In this document: one piece after another, positions 1 through 6,259 of the stretch
Position numbering within the stretch: position 1 is the stretch's first letter
How the letters are laid out: each line of letters starts with the position of its first letter
From: Oscillibacter sp.
GTDB lineage: Bacteria > Bacillota > Clostridia > Oscillospirales > Oscillospiraceae
Reading direction: 5' to 3'
Length of the DNA stretch: 21,502 nt
NCBI GenBank assembly: GCA_009773995.1
Contig: VSMY01000037.1
Span: 1-21,502 of the forward strand
Notes under the pieces: generated by a model
The model's database searches: none
The model's input: only the letters and a program-made list of their open reading frames with translations
Told to the model about the DNA's origin: nothing
Translations under genes and position numbers: made by a program

Positions 1-29
1 TAGAAAAGAAAGATTGAGGAGGATGCAAC

Positions 30-1100
30 ATGAATATGAAACTCTTGTCCGGAATGCTGTTGCTTTTGGTTTTGCTCGGTATGCTGACGGCCTGCGGCTC
101 CACGCCTCCCGCGGAGACCAACGCCCCGGGACCCGCGCCGGAGGAAAAGCAGGAACGCCCGGAGAGCCAGGCCCCCGAGGCTCCCGCGAAGCAGGTGACC
201 TGGAAGATGGCCTCCAACGTGATTGAAGGCTCGGACTGGGCCGCCGCCTTTGAGGAGATGTGGGCCCGGATTGAAGAGGAGACCAAGGGCGAGGTCCATG
301 TGGAGATGTTCTATAACGGCGCGCTGGGCTCCGAGGCCGACGTGCTGCAAAACCTGCAGACCAATAATATACAGGCCGCTCAGATCTCCTTCTCCCTGCT
401 CGCGCAGTTTGAGCCTGAGTGGAACGTCATGGACATGCCGTTCCTGTTCACCTCGCAGGAGCAGTTGGACAAGTTCAACGCCACGGAGGAGGCGCAGGAG
501 CTCTACGCGCGCTTCCAGAACTACGGCATCTGGTTCAATTATGTGGGCCTGCTGGGCTTCCGCTACCCCGATATGGTGAAGGCGCCCATCGTCACCCCGG
601 ACGATTTGAAGGGAACGACCTTCCGGGTAATGGACAACGCGATTCAGATGGCGACTCTGGAGGCCTTTGGGGCGACGCCGATCACGGTGCCGGTGGGAGA
701 CGTGTACAACGCGCTGAAAATGGGCGTGTGCGACGGCTGGTGCGGCGACGCCGTGGCGATTCAGGTTCGGACGGCCTACGAGCCGGCGCCGTATGTGTCC
801 AGCGTGCCCCTGTTCCCCGTGACGCTGGGCTGCCTGCTCAGCACGGAGGCCCTGGACGCCCTGACCCCGGAGAGCAGGGAGACCGTGATCCGCATTTACA
901 GCGAGATGATGCCGGGCGTTATGTCCAGAGCCTGGGATGAGAACCTGCAGATCATCAAGGACCTGGCCAATGAGGGAAAGTGCGAGTTCGTAGAGGTGGA
1001 GGACATTTCCGCCTTCCAGGAAAAGGTGACTCCCGTGCTGGACCAGGCCAGAGTGGACTATGGCTGCGGCGGCTGGATCGACCTGATTTCCTCCCTGTAA
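30..1100 (+). CDS. TRAP transporter substrate-binding lipoprotein (DctP family)
   Basis: A 356-residue periplasmic-type solute-binding protein that would capture a carboxylate-like ligand outside the membrane and hand it to the TRAP membrane subunits encoded next. The N-terminus has a lipoprotein signal with lipobox LTAC at residues 19-22, so Cys22 should be lipidated. A low-complexity Pro/Glu/Ala linker runs to about residue 53, then the DctP fold begins (QVTWKMASN). Arg199 in TTFRV is in the position of the family's conserved ligand-binding arginine. The usual xDGxExP-like segment reads CDGWCGDA at 234-241, which is atypical. The start at 30 is preceded by GAGGAGGA at 16-23. The promoter lies outside the window or was not seen. 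The ligand cannot be read from sequence; the linked dehydrogenases suggest a sugar acid or hydroxy acid (inference). Confidence 0.93.
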   Translation: MNMKLLSGMLLLLVLLGMLTACGSTPPAETNAPGPAPEEKQERPESQAPEAPAKQVTWKMASNVIEGSDWAAAFEEMWARIEEETKGEVHVEMFYNGALGSEADVLQNLQTNNIQAAQISFSLLAQFEPEWNVMDMPFLFTSQEQLDKFNATEEAQELYARFQNYGIWFNYVGLLGFRYPDMVKAPIVTPDDLKGTTFRVMDNAIQMATLEAFGATPITVPVGDVYNALKMGVCDGWCGDAVAIQVRTAYEPAPYVSSVPLFPVTLGCLLSTEALDALTPESRETVIRIYSEMMPGVMSRAWDENLQIIKDLANEGKCEFVEVEDISAFQEKVTPVLDQARVDYGCGGWIDLISSL

Positions 1101-1122
1101 GGGCGGCAAGGAGCATAGACCC

Positions 1123-1166
1123 CATCCCGCGGCGCGGGCAGCGCCCGCGCCGCGGGATGATTTTTT
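1123..1166 (+). terminator. Intra-operon intrinsic terminator or stabilising hairpin
   Basis: A perfect 17-bp GC-rich inverted repeat (arms 1123-1139 and 1143-1159, loop of 3) is followed by A and six T at 1161-1166. It lies between the binding-protein stop and the small membrane subunit start, so it could reduce read-through into the membrane genes and protect the upstream mRNA end. Confidence 0.85.
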
Positions 1167-1186
1167 AAAGAAGGGGGGATTACGGA

Positions 1187-1681
1187 ATGAGCTGGCTGAA
1201 AAAGCTGAACGAGTGGATTTACCGCCTTTGCGGCGTTGCCAGCGCCCTGCTGCTCTTGGGGATCGTCGTGTTTACGTTCGCGCAGGTCCTCAGCAGATAT
1301 GTGTTTCACTACTCCATTAAGTGGTCGTCCGAGCTGATTATCTACCTTCTGACCTGGATGGTATATCTGGGCTGCGTGATGGGCTACAAGCAGGACGCGA
1401 TCGTGGGCCTCTCTGTGGTGACCGACCGGCTGGGGACGCGGGCGCGGGCTGTTTCTAAGGTCCTGACCCACGGCCTGCTTTTGGTGTTTTTCGTGATATC
1501 CGTCTGGGCCAACACGGAGGTGGTGGTTTTTGCCGCCCGGAAATACAGCACGATTATGAAGCTGAACCTTGCCTTCGTATCCGGAAGCTGGTCGGCGGCG
1601 GGCTGCATGATGGGGCTGTGCGCCGTTGAAAAGCTGATTGACAACCTGAAGCTCTTAGCGAGGAGGGGGGAGACGGTATGA
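1187..1681 (+). CDS. TRAP transporter small permease subunit (DctQ family)
   Basis: A 164-residue membrane protein with four predicted hydrophobic segments (around residues 12-36, 46-65, 87-112 and 122-148), the normal topology and length for DctQ. The family-typical stretch WSSELIIYLLTW begins segment two. DctQ pairs with DctM to form the sodium-driven importer that accepts ligand from the binding protein. It starts at ATG 1187 behind AAGGGGGGA (1171-1179). Its stop overlaps the start of the next gene by four bases (ATGA), so the two are translationally coupled and made in equal amounts, as expected for a 1:1 complex. It sits immediately after the terminator-like hairpin. Confidence 0.92.
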   Translation: MSWLKKLNEWIYRLCGVASALLLLGIVVFTFAQVLSRYVFHYSIKWSSELIIYLLTWMVYLGCVMGYKQDAIVGLSVVTDRLGTRARAVSKVLTHGLLLVFFVISVWANTEVVVFAARKYSTIMKLNLAFVSGSWSAAGCMMGLCAVEKLIDNLKLLARRGETV

Positions 1682-2958
1682 ACGCGGGCGTTATGTTTTT
1701 GATTTTTGTCGTGCTGATGCTGATCGGCATCCCCATTGCGTTTTGCCTGGGGCTGGCGTCCATGGCGTACATTTGGGCCAACGGACTGGTGCTGTCCATG
1801 GTGCCCCAGAAGATGACGACCTCGCTGGAGTCCTTTGTGTTCATTGCGCTGCCGCTGTTTATTCTGGCGGGGGATATTATGAACACCGGCGGAATCACGC
1901 AAAAGCTGGTCAACATTTCAAAGGCGCTGGTGGGCCATTTCAAAGGAGGCCTCGCCTATGTAAACGTAGTGGTGAGCATGCTGTTCGGCGGCATCCAGGG
2001 CATGGCGGCCGCGGACACGGTGGCGATTGGCGGATTGTTGATTCCGGCCATGAAGAAAGAGGGATACCGGGTGGATTTTGCCACGGCGATCACGGTGGCC
2101 TCCTCCACCATTGGGGCGGTGATCCCGCCCAGCTTCCTCTTCATCATCTTTGGCGCCGTGACGGGAATGTCCGTGGCCACAATTTTTATCGGCGGCCTGC
2201 TGCCGGGCATCCTGCTGGGACTGCTCCAGATCGGGTATATCTACTATCTGGCGCACAGCAAGCGGAACGCGGGCACGATTCCCGACGGTGAGAAAATTCC
2301 GCTCCGGCAGGCGGTCCGGTATCTGCTGGAGGGCGCGCCGACGCTGGTCCTGCCGCTGATCATCATGGGCGGCATCTGCACGGGCATCGTGACGACTACG
2401 GAGTCGGCGGTCCTGGCGGTGGTGTACGCCTTGATTTACTGCCTGGTTACCAAGGAGAGCGATTTCAAGAAGCTGGGGAAGGTCTTTTGGAACAGCGCCC
2501 AAACCTGCGGCTCCTCCATGATTATCCTCTGCACCTCGTCGCTGTTCGGGTACATTCTCACGGCGGAGCGGATCCCGGAGGCGGTGGTCCGCCTGCTGCT
2601 GAACATCTCGGACAACAGAATTGTCCTGCTGCTGATCATCAATGTGTTTTTGCTGATCGTCGGCACGTTTATGGACGGGACTCCAGCGATTATGATTTTG
2701 GCGCCCATTCTGCTTCCGGTGATGATGGATTTGGGACTGGAGCCTGTGAACTGCGCCATCGTGATCTGCTTCAACCTGATTATCGGCATGATTACGCCGC
2801 CGGTGGGCGTGTGCCTGTTCCTGGCCACCGGGATCAGCAAGCTGACCATTGAGGAGATATCCAAGGCGGTGCTTCCGCTCATATGCATCTCCATCGCGGA
2901 GCTTCTTCTGATTACCTTTGTTCCGTTTTTCACTACATGGCTGCCGTCCCTGCTTTGA
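1678..2958 (+). CDS. TRAP transporter large permease subunit (DctM family)
   Basis: A 426-residue polytopic membrane protein, the typical length of DctM, which carries the substrate and sodium translocation path. Hydrophobic segments repeat throughout. Recognisable family stretches are AADTVAIGGLLIPAMKKEGY in the first half, an IPPS motif (AVIPPSFLF) shortly after, and a symmetry-related MITPPVGVCLF near the C-terminus. The start overlaps the dctQ stop (ATGA at 1678-1681). The gene is followed after 39 bp by the short-chain dehydrogenase, behind a clear RBS. The ligand is unknown. Confidence 0.94.
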   Translation: MNAGVMFLIFVVLMLIGIPIAFCLGLASMAYIWANGLVLSMVPQKMTTSLESFVFIALPLFILAGDIMNTGGITQKLVNISKALVGHFKGGLAYVNVVVSMLFGGIQGMAAADTVAIGGLLIPAMKKEGYRVDFATAITVASSTIGAVIPPSFLFIIFGAVTGMSVATIFIGGLLPGILLGLLQIGYIYYLAHSKRNAGTIPDGEKIPLRQAVRYLLEGAPTLVLPLIIMGGICTGIVTTTESAVLAVVYALIYCLVTKESDFKKLGKVFWNSAQTCGSSMIILCTSSLFGYILTAERIPEAVVRLLLNISDNRIVLLLIINVFLLIVGTFMDGTPAIMILAPILLPVMMDLGLEPVNCAIVICFNLIIGMITPPVGVCLFLATGISKLTIEEISKAVLPLICISIAELLLITFVPFFTTWLPSLL

Positions 2959-2997
2959 CGGCCTGAGGAATTTCAAAAAAAGAGAGGAGAGAACTCC

Positions 2998-3789
2998 ATG
3001 GATTTGACGGTAAAACTGGATGGCCGCGTCTGCCTGGTGACGGGCGGCGCGTCCGGAATGGGGAGAGAGTTTGCAAAGGCGCTGGCCGGCTGCGGCGCGT
3101 CCGTCATGATTGCGGACTTAAACGCGGCGGGAGCGGAGGCGGCCGCGGCGGAATTGAGAGCCCAGGGACTTCAGGCGGATTGGATGGAGGTGGACGCGGC
3201 GGACGCCGCCGGCGCCGAGAGAATGGCCGCCGAGGTTAAGGAAAAGTACGGCCGGATCGACGTGCTGGTAAACTCCATCGGCGTTGGAGCCAAGGCGCGT
3301 CCCGGCGAGGACAAGTATCAGCTCTGGAACCGGCTGATCCGGATCAACCTCTGCGGGGTGTTCCACTGCTGCGCGGCGGTGGGAGAGGTGATGGTAGCCC
3401 AGGGGAAGGGCGCCATTATCAATATCGCCTCGATGTCCGCCTCCATCGTCCCGGCGAAGAACAGGCCCGGACGGCTGGGCGAATACGGCTTGTTTGGATA
3501 CTGCGCGTCCAAGGGCGGGGTCCGCCAGTTGACCAAGGCGATTGCCGCCCTGTGGGCGGAGTACGGCGTCCGGGCAAATTCCATCAGCCCGGGATATGTG
3601 GATACGCCGATGACGAAGGAGCCTCACAGCGACCCCGTCGTCCGCAGCCGGATGGAGGCGACGGTCCCGGCGGGGCACATCGCCGCTCCGGAGGAAATTA
3701 CGGGCGCCGTGCTCTTCCTGGCCTCCGACGCGTCCGCTTATATTACCGGACACGATCTGCTGGTGGACGGCGGTTTTACCTGCCGCTGA
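2998..3789 (+). CDS. Short-chain dehydrogenase/reductase (SDR), classical type
   Basis: A 263-residue cytosolic NAD(P)-dependent oxidoreductase. The dinucleotide motif TGGASGMG is at residues 15-22, NSIG at 92-95 replaces the usual NNAG, serines at 145-149 supply the catalytic Ser, and Tyr168-CAS-Lys172 is the YxxxK pair. Between them lies a short insertion (about 150-166) compared with minimal SDRs. The C-terminal PGYVDTPM and ITGHDLLVDGG segments are typical. Asp40 after the second strand favours NAD(H) over NADP(H) (family rule). It starts at ATG 2998 behind GAGAGGAGA. Its neighbours, a TRAP importer and a zinc dehydrogenase, suggest oxidation or reduction of an imported sugar acid or polyol, comparable to 5-ketogluconate reductase paired with idonate dehydrogenase. 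The exact substrate is not deducible. Confidence 0.93.
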   Translation: MDLTVKLDGRVCLVTGGASGMGREFAKALAGCGASVMIADLNAAGAEAAAAELRAQGLQADWMEVDAADAAGAERMAAEVKEKYGRIDVLVNSIGVGAKARPGEDKYQLWNRLIRINLCGVFHCCAAVGEVMVAQGKGAIINIASMSASIVPAKNRPGRLGEYGLFGYCASKGGVRQLTKAIAALWAEYGVRANSISPGYVDTPMTKEPHSDPVVRSRMEATVPAGHIAAPEEITGAVLFLASDASAYITGHDLLVDGGFTCR

Positions 3790-3816
3790 TTTTGTAACGG
3801 ACGAAAGGAAATTGCC

Positions 3817-4863
3817 ATGGAAACTATGATGAGGGCGGCCGTTTGGCACGGAGAGCCCGAATTGAAGGTACAGGCGTGGAAAAAGCCGGAGATTCAGCCG
3901 GACCAGGTGCTGGTAAGGGTGGCGTACGCCGGTATCTGCGCTTCGGACGTTCACATTCTCAACAACGGCCTCCCGCGGGAGGCGGTGAAGCCGCCCAGGG
4001 TGATCGGGCATGAGTGCGCCGGAGTGGTGGAGGCCGTGGGCGGCCGGGTGCGGAGCGTAAAGGCGGGAGACCATGTTACGGGAAATCCTGTGGGTTCCTG
4101 CGGCGCCTGCTACTATTGCAGGAATCAGATGGAGCATTTCTGCGAGCGCCCCTTCTCCATTATCCGGGGGCCGGGAGAGGGGACGTACGCGGAGTACATC
4201 GTGTTCCAGGAAAAGCAGATTTACAAGCTTCCGGAGTCGATTCCCTTGAAGCATGGGGCCTTGACGGAGCCGCTGTCGGTGGCCGTCCACGCTGTGGAGC
4301 AGGCGGGAATCGCCCTGGGGAGCACCTGCGTCATCATAGGGGCGGGCGTGATCGGGCTGATGATCGCCGCGATCGCCCGGAAAAGAGGCTGTGCGCGGAT
4401 CATCATGTCCGATCCCAACGAGCTGCGCCGCCGCCAGGCGCTGGAGCTGGGGGCGGACTGCGCGGTGGATCCGGCGCGGGAGGATTTGAGAGCGCGCGTC
4501 TTGGAGTGGACGGAGGGCCGGGGCGCCGACGTGTGTATCGAGGCCGTGGGCAGCCCCCGCCTGATTGAGCAATGCCCGGCGCTGGTGCGCTGCGGAGGAA
4601 CGGTGTTGCTGGTGGGGTGGCCCCCTCGGGAGGCGTCGGTTTCCATCAACCCCTTCCTGATTTACCGTTACGAGGTCCAAATCAAGGGCTCCCAGCTCTC
4701 GCCGTACTGCTTCGGGAAGGCGGCGGCTCTGCTGGACCAGGTGGGCATAGAGCGGTTTATCAGCCACGTCTACCCCTTGGAGCGGATCAACGAGGCGTTT
4801 GAAATGCAGCGCTCCGGCAAGGGGCTGAGAATCCTGATCGAAATCGCCGGGGAGCAGCCCTGA
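3817..4863 (+). CDS. Zinc-dependent medium-chain dehydrogenase (sorbitol/threonine/idonate dehydrogenase-like)
   Basis: A 348-residue MDR-family alcohol dehydrogenase. Catalytic zinc ligands are visible as Cys41, His65-Glu66 (GHECAG) and Glu151 (EPLSVAVHAVE). Four cysteines at 95, 98, 101 and 109 form the structural zinc lobe. The Rossmann motif GAGVIG is at 175-180. The protein would oxidise a secondary alcohol of a polyol or sugar acid with NAD(P). It is full length for the family. ATG 3817 is chosen because AAAGGA (3804-3809) lies at proper distance; later ATGs at codons 4 and 5 are possible. It lies 27 bp after the SDR gene in the same operon. Galactitol-phosphate, threonine, idonate and galactonate dehydrogenases are all possible subfamilies, and I cannot choose between them. 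Confidence 0.93.
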   Translation: METMMRAAVWHGEPELKVQAWKKPEIQPDQVLVRVAYAGICASDVHILNNGLPREAVKPPRVIGHECAGVVEAVGGRVRSVKAGDHVTGNPVGSCGACYYCRNQMEHFCERPFSIIRGPGEGTYAEYIVFQEKQIYKLPESIPLKHGALTEPLSVAVHAVEQAGIALGSTCVIIGAGVIGLMIAAIARKRGCARIIMSDPNELRRRQALELGADCAVDPAREDLRARVLEWTEGRGADVCIEAVGSPRLIEQCPALVRCGGTVLLVGWPPREASVSINPFLIYRYEVQIKGSQLSPYCFGKAAALLDQVGIERFISHVYPLERINEAFEMQRSGKGLRILIEIAGEQP

Positions 4864-4924
4864 GGCTTGTTAAAGAAGAAGGAACCCTGTGGAGGGGAAT
4901 GAACATCGGAAAAGGAGAAGAAAC

Positions 4925-5293
4925 ATGGAATATACCGCTCGAAAAGACCTGGAGAACCTTCAGCTTCCGGGACGCATGATGCAAAAGATCGTGGGCAGGC
5001 CCGAGGACGGGTATGGGATCCCGTCCCGGATCATGCATGTGGGATACTGCCGTTACTGCGCGGAGGCGGGCCCCATGAGTCCCCATATGCATTCGGAGGA
5101 AACCGTTCAAATCTTGGATGCCGACCGGGCATGGGTGCGCTACGGCGGAAAACCCGAGGCCCTGGAGCATACGCTGAGGCTGGAAAAGGATATGACGCTC
5201 CATTTCGCTCCGGGGGAGTGGCACGTGTTTGAGTATGAAGAGGGCGGCTCCCTGGACATCCTCTTTATTTACGGGGAGAAGATCCCCCTGTAA
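4925..5293 (+). CDS. Small single-domain cupin protein
   Basis: A 122-residue cytosolic protein with one cupin barrel. Motif 1 is seen as SPHMHSEE (His54, His56, Glu58/59) and motif 2 as PGEWH (Pro96 to His100), enough to bind one metal ion. The start at ATG 4925 is favoured by AAAAGGAG about seven bases upstream; an in-frame GTG at 4889 would add 12 basic residues but has no better site. It is the last gene of the TRAP-dehydrogenase operon. Small cupins in such operons often act as sugar isomerases, epimerases or ligand-binding accessory proteins (family knowledge). Its specific role here is unknown. Confidence 0.85.
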   Translation: MEYTARKDLENLQLPGRMMQKIVGRPEDGYGIPSRIMHVGYCRYCAEAGPMSPHMHSEETVQILDADRAWVRYGGKPEALEHTLRLEKDMTLHFAPGEWHVFEYEEGGSLDILFIYGEKIPL

Positions 5294-5336
5294 ACGGGGA
5301 ACGCCTTCCCCGGACCCTCCGGGGCGGAGGCGGACG

Positions 5337-5371
5337 AAAAGGGGCGCCTCCGGCATGGAGCGCCCCTTTTA
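5337..5371 (+). terminator. Terminator of the TRAP-dehydrogenase operon
   Basis: AAAAGGGGCGC (5337-5347) pairs with GCGCCCCTTTT (5360-5370), with an extra CTCC/GGAG inner stem and a bulge. The T-run is part of the stem end. It lies 44 bp after the cupin stop, and A-rich and T-rich ends make it usable in both directions. Confidence 0.75.
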
Positions 5372-5412
5372 TCCGCAGTCCGGCGGCGTGGCCGGGTCCT
5401 GTTTCATAAGAA

Positions 5413-5444
5413 AAAACCGCACGATTAAAAAATCGTGCGGTTTT
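5413..5444 (-). terminator. rpsU terminator (bidirectional)
   Basis: Perfect 14-bp inverted repeat (5413-5426 and 5431-5444) with a 4-base loop. Read on the minus strand it ends in TTTTTT just after rpsU; on the plus strand it ends in TTTTGT. It separates the convergent cupin and rpsU transcripts. Confidence 0.88.
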
Positions 5445-5463
5445 GTATAGTGCGCTCAGAGGA

Positions 5464-5646
5464 TTAATAGTAACGCTTCTTGTTCTTGCGGGCGGCTTCA
5501 GACTTCTTGCGCCGCTTCACGCTGGGGCTCTCGTAGTGCTCCCGCTTCCGGACCTCGGCCAGAACGCCGGCCTTGGCGCAGCTGCGCTTGAAACGCTTCA
5601 GCGCGCTGTCGATGGACTCGTTTTCCTTGACGTGGATCTCAGACAT
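5464..5646 (-). CDS. rpsU: 30S ribosomal protein S21
   Basis: A 60-residue, strongly basic protein. It begins MSEIHVKENESIDSALKRFK and ends in a Lys/Arg-rich tail (KRRKKSEAARKNKKRYY), the typical S21 form. S21 binds the small ribosomal subunit near the 3' end of 16S rRNA and helps initiation on mRNAs with a Shine-Dalgarno site. The RBS GGGAGGGAA lies at 5654-5662 on the minus strand. The gene stands alone with its own sigma-A type promoter and terminator, convergent with the cupin operon and divergent from the leucine operon. Confidence 0.98.
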   Translation of the reverse strand: MSEIHVKENESIDSALKRFKRSCAKAGVLAEVRKREHYESPSVKRRKKSEAARKNKKRYY

Positions 5647-5725
5647 CTATATTTTCCCTCCCTCCGAGGTATCCGGCTATTTCCAGGATACTTTAAGGGC
5701 CATGTTATATGGCTTCAACATCGCT

Positions 5726-5754
5726 ATTATACAGATTTGGAGGAAACTTGTCAA
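5726..5754 (-). promoter_or_regulatory. rpsU sigma-A promoter
   Basis: On the minus strand TTGACA (5754-5749) is separated by exactly 17 bases from TATAAT (5731-5726): both hexamers match consensus. Expected transcript start is near 5719, leaving a leader of about 70 nt before rpsU. Such a strong promoter suits a ribosomal protein gene. Confidence 0.92.
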
Positions 5755-5897
5755 GAGCAATTCCAAAATCTCTGTTTCTCATAATCTGCCCGGAAAGCGG
5801 GCCGAAAAAACAGGGAAATTTCCACCGGAAAAGGGCCTGTATCCCTCCTATGGCGGCGCTTTTGGCGAAAATGACGGAGAAATCGCAAAAATTTCTA

Positions 5898-5926
5898 TTG
5901 ACAAACCGCCGGAAATCCTGTATCTT
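5898..5926 (+). promoter_or_regulatory. Sigma-A promoter of the leucine operon
   Basis: TTGACA (5898-5903), a 17-base spacer, and TATCTT (5921-5926). The predicted start near 5933 places the whole T-box leader in the transcript. Confidence 0.9.
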
Positions 5927-5932
5927 ATAGCC

Positions 5933-6212
5933 CAACAGCAAAACAACGAAACGCGATGACAGGGAGAAAGTCTTTTTCCGTAACGCTTCAGAGAGCCGCC
6001 GGACGCTGCGAGGCGGCGCGGAGGGGAAGGACGTCACTGGCCCTCGAGCGGTTCCGCTGAGACCCCGGTTTAGGCGGAGACGGCTGGCCTCGTTATTGGC
6101 CGGAGCCTTGTTTGAGGCTGTGAGGGCCGTTGGGCAACCGGCGGCTAAACCAGGGTGGTACCGCGTGTTGATTGACACGCCCCTGACTCCGAGGAGTCAG
6201 GGGCGTTTTCTT
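5933..6212 (+). promoter_or_regulatory. T-box leader of the leucine operon
   Basis: An amino-acid-starvation sensing leader that binds uncharged tRNA and then allows read-through. The Stem I distal part is CAGAGA followed by a 6-bp stem (5995-6000 with 6012-6017) whose loop holds GCTG. GAGCGG and TTTAGGCGG mark the Stem II/III region. The T-box motif AGGGTGGTACCGCG is at 6152-6165, with UGGU (6156-6159) matching a tRNA end with discriminator A. A terminator follows. The specifier, judged by the ACU that follows it in aligned clostridial T-boxes and by the basal stem AGGG(5961-5964)/CCCU(6041-6044), is probably GUC at 6033-6035 (Val). The alternative CUC (Leu) at 6043-6045 would lie largely inside the basal stem. 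The T-box call is sure; the specifier is not. Confidence 0.95.
6179..6210 (+). terminator. Regulated T-box terminator
   Basis: Arms GCCCCTGACTCC (6179-6190) and GGAGTCAGGGGC (6193-6204) form a stable hairpin followed by GTTTTC. It is the default OFF structure of the T-box, and the competing antiterminator uses the conserved motif at 6152-6165. Confidence 0.93.
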
Positions 6213-6259
6213 GTCCCCTGACCCATCCGACACCATAATTCTGCAAGGAGGACGCCGCT

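Noticed and set aside
3118..4767. A 549-codon antisense frame across the SDR and zinc dehydrogenase genes.
   Set aside because: Arg/His/Gly-rich shadow of two clear genes, spanning their intergenic gap without any start signal.
4899..4979. A 26-codon frame starting at ATG 4899 with GGAGG just upstream.
   Set aside because: Only three bases separate GGAGG from the ATG, which is too close, and the frame runs into the cupin gene, whose own start is well supported.
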